A stretch of 64,000 nucleotides of DNA from Isoetes taiwanensis (taxonomy: Eukaryota; Streptophyta; Lycopodiopsida; Isoetales; Isoetaceae). Position numbers and translations under genes: made by a program. Shown piece after piece: positions 45,076 to 57,490 of the stretch (position 1 is its first letter; every line of letters begins with the position of its first letter). The stretch spans positions 19,405,881 to 19,469,880 of the forward strand of contig JAJEKV010000021.1 of the NCBI GenBank assembly GCA_021234155.1. The letters are read 5' to 3'. The notes below the pieces were generated by a model. The model was given only the letters and a program-made list of their open reading frames with translations, ran no database searches and was not told where the DNA came from.

Positions 45076-45799
45076 ACGGACCTTTTCTCCGCCGGGCAAA
45101 GAGTATCCATTCTTGGGCCACGGACGGTTAGTCATCGATGGTCATCTCAATGCCACCATGGACTTGCAAGCAAGGCGGGATCATTTTTGACAATGCGGAA
45201 CCCTCTCTCTCGCACCGCGGATTCTCAAGAAGCTCGGAATATTTATCAAGTTCGGGCTCCACTGCCGAGTACGCCTCATCATCCTACCGAATATCACGAT
45301 CCTTGGGGAGAAATGACTCTTGATCGGGACGGTGTGGCCGCTTTGATTTGACCCTTACGGCTCCTTTCGAAATCGAATCCAGCGTGTTGATCACTTTTCA
45401 GATGTTGCACCTCCCTGCCAACTCACGTTGATGTACATTGTCATGAAGCAACCCTACGCTGGATGAAACCCGAAAGTAACCCCTCTTTTTCACCACAAAG
45501 TGCCACGCATCTGGTTATGCTCCAACCTCCGCACACATTGTCAGGATACCGAAGTAATACCCCATATTCGGACTCGGAAGTCGAGAGGGTGGACGCGTGG
45601 GCAACATCAACTGCCCGCATTCTTTGTAATCTTCCGGCTCCTTATCGTAGCGAAATGTCATCAAGGCCGTTCACAAAATTCGCCACATTTCGCCTGGAGT
45701 TACAGAGATCTTCGGGGAATCAACAAAAGCTTGGGGAACTCACCATTCCTACCAAATCGATGCACGACCCGATTGTAACAGCGACGATACCGGCTCAGC

Positions 45800-46560
45800 C
45801 CTAATTACCGTGGATCGCGTCAAGGCGGAAATTGACAAACTCTTTGCTGCGGGTTTGATCTATGAGGTCAAACATGCGAATGGGTGAGCCCCATCGTCAT
45901 TGCCCTCAAACACAATGGTAAGATCCGGCGTGCGTGTGGACTATCGGAAACTCAATCAGGCCACGGGCGTGATCATTTTCCACTTCCTTCTGAGACCAGT
46001 TACGGAAGAGGTGGTGGACATGAGATGTACTCCTTCATGGATGGTTTTTCGGCTGTCAAGATCTCAATCAAAGAATCGATCAACTCAAGACTACTTTCAC
46101 CACCGCGGGGCACTTTTGCCTACAAGGTGGTTCCTTTTGGATTATCAAACTCTCCATCCCGCGTTTTCAACGCATCATGCTCTCGATTTTTCATGATTTC
46201 ATGAAGGAAAAATCCCTTCTTGCAAATTTTTCAAGATGACTTCTCTCCCTCTGATTCCATGGCTGACCATTTGGATAAATTGGAACTCGTCTTCGAAAAT
46301 GTGATGAGTCCGGCATTAGTCTCAATCTGAGAAATGCACCTTTTTCGTCACCTCACGGTGTCTGTTAGGCCATGTTGTCAACAAGCGGTATCACCACAGA
46401 TCCCGCCAAAATCAGTTTGTGCTCAAGGCTCAAGCACCGGCCAATATCAAGGAGACACGCTCTTTCTGGGTAAGGTCAATTATTACTCCACCTTCATACG
46501 GACTAGCGACCATTGCGGATCCCATTCATAAACTCACGGGTGATTTAATCTACCTGGGCT
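45800..46560 (+). pseudogene. Reverse transcriptase of the 24-kb gypsy locus
   Basis: Blocks in shifting frames are FAAGLIYEVKHANG, SPIVIALKHNGKIR, then VRVDYRKLNQATG (about 45840-45970). MYSFMDGFS follows near 46030. The catalytic block reads QIFQDDFSPSDSMADHLDKL near 46220-46280, with FxDD intact. Multiple frameshifts are present. Confidence 0.75.
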
Positions 46561-46591
46561 TGGAATTTGAGGCGGATCTTCGCTTTCAACG

Positions 46592-47068
46592 GTGAAGCTT
46601 TTGCTTTTCGAGCACGGTTCTTGTTCCTCCTCAATGGGACAAGCCCCTTTTCACGTTCATGTCGATGTCTCGGCGTTTGCTATTGGAGCTGTTCTTTCTC
46701 AAGAATATGATCGCTTAATCGACAAAACCAAATCGCTCGCCGGCCGAAAACTCAATTTCCGGCGTTTAACTATTACGCCCGCGGGCGTGAAGCTTTGGGT
46801 CTCATTTACGTGTCCAACGCCCGTCATTACCTTTTGGGCATCAAATCAAGTTCTTTGTGGACCACAAGCACTCCTCTATTTGATCAACAAGTCCGCCCAC
46901 GGGCGCATTGCTCGTTGGGTCCTTCTTCTCAAGAATTTGCTCCTTTTTGAAAATGCGTTCATAAAGGCCAAATCTCATGTAGTCCCGGATTATCTTTCCG
47001 CATCACACGATGATGATCCCTCAAGCGGAGTCTCGAGACGCCTTTCACGATGCTTTCGGCTCTTTTAG
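46592..47068 (+). pseudogene. RNase H of the 24-kb gypsy locus
   Basis: The frame reads APFHVHVDVSAFAIGAVLSQ, then QALLYLINKSAHGRIARWVL and VVPDYLSASH, standard RNase H blocks. The middle, with the second and third acidic residues, is partly out of frame. Confidence 0.75.
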
Positions 47069-47239
47069 TAGCAACACCACATTGGTTCCATGATTTTCAG
47101 CAGTACCTCCTCGGGTGCTCTTCCACCGTAAGGCAGGCGGCTCTCTCACCTTAGCGGCAATCCCGTCGCCATCAATTTCTCCGAGGTCCGTGACTACACC
47201 ATGGTTGCGAGGACATCTCTACAAAAGATGGTAAAGGAC

Positions 47240-48380
47240 ACCATCCTTTGATGTGTTCTACCTCATGAAGTTCCGGATATTGTTCGAGAAGCTCATCAAG
47301 GGCTAGGTGGTGGTCATTTTCATGGTGACACCGCGACACTCCAAAATCCTTCTCATTTGGGTATTATTGGCCCCGCTCTTCAAAGATGCTCACTGCGCGC
47401 CGCGTGTGGCGCTTGCCAGCGGGTGGGGCCACGCCCGTGACTCTTCCCTTGGACGCTAGTCGCCACGCCCACTTCCCTTCAGCAAATGGGGAATGGACTT
47501 TGTGGGACCTATAGATCCTTGCTGCGGAAGCGCGTGCGATACATCAGTTCTCAGCGGCCTACGCCGCAAATGGGCGGAAGCTTGTGCACTTCTGCACAAA
47601 CCGCGCGGCATGACGGCTAGGGTCCTCTATCAACAAATTATCCGCGATTGTTTGCCCTACCTGAGCTGGTGACCGTGGTGTCCATTTCATCAATCATACT
47701 ATCAAGGAGCCGGCGGATTATCTCACGATACATCATCACAAGAGCACACCTTACTATCCTCAAGGTAATGGTTTTGTGAAAGCACCAACAAAACTCGGTC
47801 ACCATTCTCAAGAAAATTTGTGGCGCTTCCCGCCGCATTGGCGAGACAAAACTTCCCTCTTGTTCTTTGGGCCTACAATACTTGTTTCAAAGATTGCTAC
47901 CGGTCCTCCTTTTAAATTGGTTTATGGTCGGGAAGCTCTCATGCCGTTTGAATACATCCTTCCAACACTCGTTTTCAAGCGGCTCTCTTGCTCATAATCC
48001 ACTTCTTTGCACTCAAAGAAAGGGTCTATCAATTAGAGCAGTTGGATGAACTTCGAGCCAGGATGCTTATATTCGTGTTCTTCATGGACTTGAGTTGCAA
48101 AAATCTTTACATGACAAAGCGTCGAAGACAAAAACATTCAAAGAAGGCGATTTGGTTCTTCTTTATGATTCCGGTACAAAAATTTTCGGGGTAAACTCAA
48201 GTTTTCGTTGGCTTGGCCCTTATCAAATTGTTCAAGTGGTTAGACCAAGCGTTTTTCCAGCGGCGTAATTAGATGGCACTCCATTACCTACATTGGTTAA
48301 TGGTTTTCGTCTCAAAACATTTCATCACGTGACTAAAAATCAACAAGCAGATCTGAGTTCAAGGCGCCAAACACCACGAG
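47240..48380 (+). pseudogene. Integrase of the 24-kb gypsy locus
   Basis: The zinc domain starts near 47260 (VPDIVREAHQGLGGGHFHGD), and CGACQRVGP lies near 47410. A core start resembling FVGPIDPC lies near 47500. The C-terminal core has PFKLVYGREALMPFEYILPT (47907-47970), and a GPF-like tail reads RWLGPYQIVQVV near 48210. It is heavily frameshifted. Confidence 0.7.
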
Positions 48381-49248
48381 AAAGTGACTAGAAAGGCGGC
48401 ATATTCTATTATAGTGGAGATTTTTTACAAAATGTGGCGCGTTTCAAAATTTCCGCTTATGGGCACGCCTATATACAAAAAAGGCTCGAGCCCTATCTCC
48501 TAAGTCCTAAGAGGACAAACCCTCTACTCCGGGTTTTGGGCAGAGGTGATGCGGAGGAGATGGTAGAGATTACGCTTTCGGGATCCCAAGGTGCGAGAAC
48601 CACCTCCATCCCGTTGGTCTTCGGTGGGATGTTCGGCCATCCCGACACCGGCCCCGTCCATTGAATGCCACGCGGTTGTGGCGGCGAGAGGTCCGAACAA
48701 TTCATCTTGCGGGTAATCCACTCTCGGCAGTTCGTGGGCATAGTGCGGTCCTCGTTCAAACCGGCGGCGGCCATCTTGCGCCATCGGATGCCTTCGTTAC
48801 TCGGTTCGTCTTATATAGCCAAGCCCGAGGAACTCCTTGTCGGCGTGGACCAATCACACAAATAAATAAGCGTGTTTTGCAATGCAAATTTGTTTCTAAA
48901 TGAGAATCTTTTTTCTCCCAAGCATATCTAGCCATGGTACCGACACATTCCTTTTAATGATATCCCACTTCGAGTTGCCAAAGATTGAATGCAATTTCTT
49001 CTTTTCGCCGTCGAACATTAATGTGTCCTTGTCCTTTTGTCACATCCGATCCTTCTTTCACGTCTCATCCTCACCGTTCATTTGCTTCTCCCTTACGTTT
49101 TTTGGGACCGCGACCAAATTTTTGCCTCTCAATACACTTCTTGGCATCTTTTGACACCTGGCACCATCAACGGTTCCAGTTTCGCCCTCTTCATACCTCT
49201 TCGCCTCCAGTTGTGCGCCCTAAAAAAACCTTTTCGTTCTTCTGCGCC
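48381..49248 (+). other. Post-integrase region, first part
   Basis: Several frames occur (48434-48664, 48900-49154, 49037-49318), but none is recognised. The sequence continues after the second transposon at 53897. Confidence 0.35.
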
Positions 49249-50339
49249 ACAAGGCACCCAAAAATTTAACCACTGTAATGAACCACTAAAAAACCACTAT
49301 AGACGTGGCTTTCTATGATAAAATTTTTATTCTTAGTAAGAACCGCATAACATAGTGGTTTTCATAATGAGTACATGGTTATTAATGTTGGTTTTTATGT
49401 TATAACGTGGTTTATTAAAACCAATATTAGTTTATTACATGTTTCTAGCATCAATGGTGGTCATTGATGTTGGTTTTCTAACTTAGTATGGCTTATTAAA
49501 TCAATCGTGGTTTGTAGCATGATTTTCAACATTACTTTAAATATGGCAATGGTTTTTTATGTTGGTTTTGTATTGTAACATAGCACAGATAATTTGAGGT
49601 CGTTTATGACATGGTATTTTATACTAATTTAAATGCCATAGTGGTCATTCATGCTAGTTTTCTATTATGACATCACATGATATAAAGTGGTTGTGGTTCG
49701 TAGCATGGTTTTCAATTCTGAGTTAATTGTCATGGTAATTATTCATAGTTATCACCTAAAAGGATCATAGTGGTTACCCATAAGGCACCCAAAAGACTAT
49801 TATCATAATTTACTGCTATTAAACCACTATAAAGATGGTCTTTTGTAGTTTTTCTTTTTTGAAGGACGCCAGATTACTCAAATATCAAGCAAACCAGAAC
49901 ATGTGAAAGCTCAAAGGCATCTTTTCTAATCTGCATATCCCTCAACACCATACCATAACCAAGAAAGCTAGGCTCATAATACAAAATATACTTCCTTGGG
50001 GGATTCATAGTTCCATGCGGAATAAAAATACTAGTGGTAGACGTGAAAATAAGAATACTAGGTACTCAAGGCGACTTTTCTAATTTGCATCATCATGCCA
50101 TAACTAAGAAGGCTAAGCTCATAATAAAAAATATACTCCCATGGGGAATTCATACCTCCATGGGGAATAAAATACAAGGGGTAGACATGAAAATAGAAAA
50201 ACTAGGTGCTCCTCCTCCATACTCTACTCAAATTAGTCATCTTACCCATGGGCGGATTCTAGATCATCATAGATATAAGAATGTGGAGCTTCATGCGAAA
50301 TATGGCATAATGGAAAAAACCATTGGGCTTCATTCTGCC

Positions 50340-50840
50340 TTCCCATCCAATCAGATTACGACACGTGGCAAGTTTTCTTTATTTGAAAGTCGAGCAAGAA
50401 CAACGACATATTTTTACCTTCCTTAAGTCGATTTTATCCTACAGTCCTTGGATCTTACCTTGCATTCCATTGATCTTACCTTGCATTCAGCAACAGAACG
50501 AAGCCCAATGGATATTTTCCATTATGCCAAAGGCCCGCAAGGTTGTTTTCTGGTCGGTCAAGCTAGCCTCCACGCTCCGCGCGTGGGCCATCTTTCCCGG
50601 CTAGAAAGTAGCCCAGCGGGCCTTTCCCTTATACAGAAAGAAAACTTACCTTTAAGTCTGCAACCAGATTTTGAGGTAGAATCAGTGGAATGCGGGATAG
50701 AAATAGCTGAATGCGGAGTAAAAGCAGCAGAATGCATGGTAAAAATCTGTGTAGAAACAACGACATGCGAGATGCTGAGTTTTGTATTTTCAGGATAAGA
50801 AACACCGACATGTGTCAAGGCGCTATTGGACGCGGCGACA
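50340..50840. repeat. Possible second small inverted-repeat element
   Basis: TCCAATCAGATTACGACACG near 50346 and the complement of 50805-50842 (TCCAATAGCGCCTTGACACA) are similar imperfect inverted ends. Inside, GAATGCGG-type units repeat three times (50687-50740). Boundaries are weak. Confidence 0.3.
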
Positions 50841-51004
50841 AAATTGAAGGTAAGGATTCTTTTCGGCATGCAAAGAATGCCCCTTCTTCCAGAGGTTCTA
50901 TTTTCTATACTTTCACTTAATTATTCAAATGCTTCTTTCTTGCTTCAAATCTATGATTTAGAGAAATTACGAAATCAAGAGTAGTGGTTGATAACGGAGA
51001 CGTT

Positions 51005-51275
51005 AGGGGTGGCCACATGATCATTTTTCTGCCTTCAACGGCAGATTTTGAGGCAAAAACGGAAGTGGAGGCCTCCATCTTGAAGTCGGAGGCCAGTTTT
51101 CAATCTTCCATTCTTGGAGGGGAGCATCCACGAAAATTAGTGCAATCTGCTCGTTCCCCTCTCTTCTGAAGCTCTTCCCCCTTAAATCTGCCTCTCTTCA
51201 CCTCTCTGGTATCCGCTCTCGTATGATATTGAGATACGGAGGTGGAGGCAGCAAATATTGCATGTGGCCACCCCT
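51005..51275 (+). mobile_element. 271-bp MITE-like element
   Basis: A perfect 15-bp inverted repeat AGGGGTGGCCACATG lies at both ends (51005-51019 and 51261-51275). GTT flanks both sides. There is no coding content. Confidence 0.7.
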
Positions 51276-51344
51276 GTTATCACCAAAATCAGAAAGTAGA
51301 ATGGTAACCCTAAGCACATAGCCCTAACGGCGTGAACAGAGGAT

Positions 51345-53180
51345 ATGGCGGCCAAGGCGAGGAGGCTAGATTTGGTGCGTCAAAACCTCATTCGGATGCT
51401 CATCGTTCTCTTCCTGTATTTTTCGGTTTATCAGGTGATTAGGTCTTATGTTCTTGAGCTGCAAATATTTCCTGTCTCTCACCGTAATGATCCAGCATTT
51501 TGAATCTATGGATCAAGAATTCTTGCCATAGTTTCCAATTACTAGCAGATCAGCGGCCAGGCTTTGCAAACCGTGGGTGATTTAATTTGTTTTATGATGG
51601 AGCTCAAAGCCAGACTACCTTACAATTTCGAATCCATATCCATAGCCAGATTCTGGAAGGATTCGTCACCAAATTCCAACAGCTTAATTGTGGGGTTGCC
51701 TGTGCATTCTACCGCAGATATGCTCTGCCGTTGATCTGTGAAAATCTTAGAGCTGGCAACACAGGTAATTGTTGAAGCATTAAAAAGCTGTAAAAAAAAT
51801 GGATGTCCATGCAGGATAATGCGAGCAATGGGGCCTGTTTTTGCAGCAATATCTTGTATCTTGGAAGGCGCTGGTTAATGTTGTATGTTAATCGCTATTT
51901 TTTGAGGAAATGTTCTCCGAGAATGCTCTATTGTGAATAAATCTTCTTTTGGAATGTTCTATTTTGAAAACTTCTTCCTGATTATAAGCAGTTACGCAGA
52001 TATAGAGTTAGTCCGTTGAGACAAAATAGAAGGTGCAGCGGCCATTAGGAGGAATTCCCTTTAGGAAGCTTCAAAAGCTCTGGCGCTTATCTGCATGAGT
52101 TCTGGTAAGTCTTAGAGATCACAATCTTTTGTAGAAACAGTATTCAAAACATGCAGCATTTTTGTTTTGAGGTTTCCTTGTGATTTTCTTAAAATAGATG
52201 CTTCATTTTCTGCAGGTGATGGCTCAAGCATGTAATCAGAAGGTTTTGTGCTGCAAATTGACAGATTGGGCGCCCTTCATCTACCAGCTCTGGTTTGTAA
52301 GCCATGGGCTTGTTTTCACATTTTAGGAAAAGCTAGAAGGGCCGTCTGGCAAAGAACCTCATCGCCGAACGTTGAAGAAGAGAAACCTAATGGCGGTTCA
52401 TTCTATTGTCCCCAAAATCACTAAGGTTAGATTCTTAAGCTGAAAGTGGTATTTCTGATGCGATTTTTTGTGATTTTATGCTGCATTTTGCAGCTGCATG
52501 ATTTTACAGTGTTAAGCATGATTTTTCATCTAATTTAGAAGAATGGGCTTTGAACCTTTGCTTGTTCTGGCAGGATTTTGATGATTTTGGTAATGGATTT
52601 TTTAGATGGATAGACCTTCTATTGTGCTGCAAAGGCTTAATGATCTTCACAAGTTTATTCTATATCATAGACTGGTATTAAAAAAAATGGTCGCTATGCA
52701 TTTATATTGGAAAACAAGTTTTTGTTTGAAGGTTTTATTTGCAACTCCTGGTGATAATCTTGTATATGGAGATCCAGCAAGGAACTTTGTCTTAGGTGAA
52801 ACATGTGTAACTTATGCAGCTAAGTTATGCAGCTTTATAGTAAGCATTTGATTGTGAAATTTTGTAGCTTTGCCAACAAGGTAATGGCAATGCGTATATT
52901 TGTTTTTGCGGATGGATGAGGTATTAGCATCTTCCATTTCATTGAGGTGTTTGAAAAGGTACGAGCTTTACGATTCATGCATAGCTATGTTTTTCTTTTG
53001 TAACAAGCATATCATTGTGTATCATAAGAAAGGAATTATCCATCGACCGGATGGTATCCTAGTCAACAATATGTATCTTAGTACGTTACATGCACTAACA
53101 TACCTTCCATGCATGCTTAAACTTATTATTGTTTGTGCAGATTTGATAAATTTGAGTTATGGAATTAATTGTTTATGAGT
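51345..53180 (+). other. Possible captured host gene fragments inside the 4.6-kb transposon
   Basis: At 51345 an ATG opens MAAKARRLDLVRQNLIRMLI and a hydrophobic segment, stopping short of a possible GTGATT donor near 51434. Farther on, frames at 52606-52851 and 52900-53178 are unlike transposon proteins. The AT-rich spacing is intron-like. I do not recognise any of these; capture of host exons is an inference. Confidence 0.3.
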
Positions 53181-53896
53181 TTTGGAAATGGTATGGGGTT
53201 CAAATCCCCTTGCTCTCTAATTTACCATCTACAGTTCTTAATAGTTCTAGTCTACTAAACTTGAAATGCTTCTGACTACAGAGCATTATTGATTATTATA
53301 GTGGTTTATAAGACCATTATTGATTATCACAGTGGTTTATAAAACCATGAAGCTAATGCTTACAAAACCATGCACATTTGGAGAGATAACAATTATAGTA
53401 ATGGTGGTTTATTATGTTAACACATTGCGACCATGTGCATTTACGATGACATTTAACCATGCTAGTTTATCACAATAACCAACCACATTATAAAATTTCA
53501 TGAATAAAGCACCATATTAAACCACATCCACAACCAAGCTAGTTTATCACAAATAACCAACCACATTGTAAAATTGCATGAATGAAGCACCATATTAAAG
53601 CACATCCACAACCATAACGTTTATCACATGGACAAACTATATTATAAAACCACTATAACATACTACATCCATTTACCAATATAATATACCACTTTGACAA
53701 ATTCTACAAAGAAGCCATTTGCATTTACCATGTCATAATACCACCCTAACAAAACTTACAAGAGAACCCATTACTTTAGCCACATATGGTTTTTAATGAA
53801 ATTAACCCCCAAAGCTGCATTGGTTTGGTAGAATGGTTTTCTAGTCATAACCATGGGAAAAACCATGTAGTGTTTTAATTCTAGGTGCCTTGTGCC

Positions 53897-56875
53897 CTTG
53901 TCCTCCGCGGCTCGACTTTCGTCCCTCCGCCTTTGAATCACTCTTCGTTTACTCGCAAATCGTTACCATGGCTGCCCCAAGATTTTCTACACTTCAAACT
54001 CTTTGCTCCCCAAGGATCCGGCTCTTTTTTGCATCACGTATCCTTCTTGGGCCCACTTTCCTCGCGGAAGCCCTTGTTGGCCCAAATAAAGAAGTCAGCG
54101 AGCGCCACAACTTTACGGAATTCTCTCAAATGGAACTTAGGCCCCATCTCGACCCGATTGACGCGGTTCATCGCCAATATCGTTAACGACCCAAGGCTAC
54201 ACCACTATGGTGATGGCACCACCATTTCATTGCGACTCAACATTTGATTTCCGAGGTATTTCATATTCCCTTGCACACCCCTTGTATCATGGTTCCGCCA
54301 TACAGGATCTCGATGTCACAGGTGCACTGCTTATCATGCCAATGTCCATCGCCCGACCAATATCGACAAGCCTCCACGAAACCTTTGTTAAATTTACGTG
54401 GGCGACGTTTTTGAGTATTCTATCAAGAACACCCATATCAATAAGCCTTTCTATAACACGGTCATCCTTGCTTTACACACTCCAACCACCACATAGATTG
54501 GCCCCAAATGATGTTCTATTGTCTTCTCCAAGAAATGGACCGGGCCGGGAGGCCACTTTCAAGCCCTCATCCGTCATTACTTCCCTCCCACACCACAAAA
54601 TTCTCATAATTCCACTTTCAAAGGCTCCTTCCAATGACTAACCGAAAGGCGGCACTTCACGCCCTTCTTCCCCCTGGTCATGTCCAAAGTCCGCGACACC
54701 CATGTCCTTTGTCTTCTCCTCCGCTTACACCATCCGTTCACACCATCTTTCCCAAACATCACAAAACTGGCCTTGGCCCGGCTCCACCACCACAACACCC
54801 TCCCGGGTTGTTGTATCGATGTCGCCAGGATGCTCAAGCTGCTTTGCTCTCAAGTTACAAGAATCCCAAGGCGCTCTTATGAGCGGGTTCAACCCGCACT
54901 AGAGGCCTCGATCGCGTACACCGGGACCTTCAAGCTGAATGCCCAGGGTTGCAACTTTGGAGGCCAAACTTCAAGACAAGCACTAAGCTCTCTTTACGGG
55001 CTCATGCATCTCAAAGTGCACAAGATCAAGTCACCAATCCTAAGCGGATCAACAGCTCACTCAATCGTGAAATCTTAATTTGTTGGGAGCACAACAAATC
55101 AAACCGCTCTCCCCGAAAGTGAGTTCAAGGACGCCAGATATTGCTAAGCTCAACGCCTTTGTATAGAACTTTGTGAAAAATTTCAGCACTCAAGTTCAAA
55201 CCTTTCAAAGACTAGGATCAAGTTGCCTCCTTGATCTGGCCGACTCACACGTCTCTTCAAATTTCACCTCTTCAAGATCACTAGGTGAGGTGCGTAAAAC
55301 GAATCTTGGATGATGCGGAGATTGCCGTGTTTCGTCTCAATACTCGGGAAATCCTCCTCCAGTCAACACTTCGAAACGGGTCGTGACGATCACGCTTCAG
55401 CCGCTAGAGCGGGACAACTGATCGTGATCTTGAACAACAGCCTACAAACAGCTATTGATGGCCGATGAGGCTCAAAGCAAAACTTGGCGGCCATACCGCC
55501 ATTCTTAGCGAATGCCTTTTGACTTCCGGTTCCTTCCCGCTATCACGATTATGTGGTTTTAGCCCACCTCTTCCTTCGGGCGGCATCGGTGAGATGGACT
55601 GTGGATATTCCCCTGGCGGTGAAGATTTTCTTGGTTGGCGAACTCTCCATTGAAGACAAAGGGTTGTTTTTGCCGCCCTTGTGGTCTTTGATCTCATTTC
55701 GCATGCCGATCGAGACTTTATCACCTTGAGTTGTTCAGCCCATGGCTTACATATTTCATGATTTCTATCCGCAATACCACGGGAACACCGGAAATGGGCC
55801 ACGCCCGGCTTTTTGGTGACCCCCGCGTGCAATGGGTGCTTCAGGATAACAATCCATATCTTGCGGATCACGCTCGGACCCAAACTCTTCATCGAGTACA
55901 TGCGAGCTTGCCAATCATTTATCTCGTGGCAAGCCGGAAGCGCCGCAATGAATAAGGAAGTATCTAGGACATCCAGGGATCTTCCCTATGCACAAATTTA
56001 TATCACGACACCTCGTAGGTTATAATCAATTACGAGCTCGTTGGATAGCAAGACCGGTCCCCACGGGATGGGATAGCCCTCCTCTGTCAACTCTCAACTC
56101 TCTGCTTCTCTTTGGGATCGTTGGTGTCAAGCTCTTGATCCGGATCTTGTCGGTCAATTCAGGGGAGACCGGCTTTCAGCAACCCACCCACGGGCATGGT
56201 TCCTTCTCCCTATGCTTCCCCGGGTGTACCTCCATGCCCCGGGTTCGACTTCGATTGGCGCCTCCCTTTTTGGACCAAGGTCATGGATGGTCATGCCGGA
56301 TGGACTCCACCTCAGATCTCGACGGATCTCCGGTGGGATCCACGTTTTGTTCGCCGCTCACATTGGGAAGAAGGTGCCACTCGATACCACCACCACGAAT
56401 TGGATCTACATTGCTAATGGCGTGGTTGGCAGCGGCCGGGCGGATGCGCTTCATGGTCTTGACACCTTCTTGCAATGCCACCACCTCACCACGATCGCCC
56501 AGTCCATCTTCAAGCAGGATTTTGTGCTGCTCTCAAATGCATTTTGCTAAGCTCCTTAAATCGGCAGCGTCCCATTTTTCACTGCAATCCGAATGCCAGT
56601 GTCAGTGCCTTTGGCCTCCAGACCTGTCTCCTCATGGAATGTCGGTACATTTCTTCGAGGGGCGCCCATGCGCCCTTTGAAGACATAGTGCGGCTCTCGC
56701 TTTCTTATTGATGCAGATCCCGCCCTTGGCCAAAACACTCCTCCACGCTCTTCAAAACCCGGGATCTCATTAGCCAGCATTACCATAATGGTGCCCGTCC
56801 TCACTCCGTGAGGATCACTTTCGCATTGGATGGCTTCAGCCCGTAAACACTTCCTCCTTTTCTTCACTGAAAGTC
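53897..56875 (+). pseudogene. Post-integrase region of the gypsy locus, unknown ORF remnants
   Basis: Nearly 3 kb of protein-like but frameshifted text continues, for example WATFFEYSIKNTHINKPFYN near 54400, FDFDWRLPFWTKVMDGHAGW near 56240, and frames at 54680-55078 and 55988-56680. No integrase, RT or envelope motif is visible. Tat/Athila-type elements often carry an extra ORF after pol, which this may be. Confidence 0.35.
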
Positions 56876-56890
56876 GTTTGGTGGGGGGAG
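56876..56890 (+). promoter_or_regulatory. Polypurine tract of the 24-kb gypsy locus
   Basis: GTTTGGTGGGGGGAG ends exactly where the 3' LTR begins (TGTTAGTCCC). Confidence 0.7.
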
Positions 56891-57490
56891 TGTTAGTCCC
56901 ATGCCTCCCAGTACGGGGACTATTCATGCATAACCTGACTGCACTGTGTCAAGCTCAAGGATCCTCCCCCAGCCACCGGGTCAGCCATCAAAGGCTCGTG
57001 AGGAAGACCAAAGCGGCGGACCACTTGATCAAAGCCTTGTGCCCCGTCAACAAGAGGCCCGCTTCCGGACAAGTGATGACCGTCACCGCCTTTCCCGTCA
57101 GCACAAGATGATTCTAGGCACTCAAGAGGCACCGCCAACATTCCTGCAGAATCAGGCCTCCTTCCGTGAGCCGGCACGAGATCGGGTGAGTGTCTATATT
57201 GGGCCCAAGGCCATTGTACTATATATGACTAGAGCTTCGCATTACGAGTTCTAGATGAGTTTGAGTCTTGTCTCCTTTGGTTTTTCTCTCTATTGCGAGA
57301 GCTCATGTATGTTCATCATTGATATCAAGGAAGCTTATCATTTTCCTCTCATTTGTTACATTTTCTTCTTCTTCTTCTCTTTCTTGCAAATCCCGGCGTG
57401 ACATAGTCCCCCCAGGACTCTCTCGTTAGATCCACGGGTCCTCACAGAGGGTCGTCTTCAGGGGAGTTCCCCGAACCCGGACCCCAAACA
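56891..57490 (+). repeat. 3' LTR
   Basis: It matches 33110-33678 from TGTTAGTCCC to CCAAACA with scattered substitutions and small indels. The same TATA-like ACTATATATGAC is present near 57220. Confidence 0.85.

Larger units (their letters stand above)
49249..53893 (+). mobile_element. 4.6-kb TIR transposon with TGGTTT-type subterminal repeats
   Basis: The left end ACAAGGCACCCAAAAATTTA and the inverted right end ACAAGGCACCTAGAATTAAA match, and GCC flanks both ends. Within about 600 bp of each end, words such as AACCACTATA, GTGGTTTT and ATGGTTTT recur dozens of times in both orientations, as in CACTA-like elements. A second copy of the terminal motif (AAGGCACCCAAAAGACTATT) lies inside at about 49783. 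No transposase is recognised, so it is non-autonomous. Confidence 0.7.
33110..57490 (+). mobile_element. 24.4-kb Ty3/gypsy locus with two nested DNA transposons
   Basis: Two related LTRs bound a gag-PR-RT-RH-IN order. Removing the inserts at 34967-43749 and 49249-53893 with one target duplication each leaves about 10.9 kb. The priming site is of tRNA-Asp type. Flanking 5-bp words (CTTTC and CGCTC) do not match, so no target duplication is claimed. Confidence 0.8.

Noticed and set aside
53180-53225. tRNA gene, because GGGGTTCAAATCCCC looks like a T arm
   Set aside because: No acceptor stem, D arm or anticodon arm can be placed upstream.
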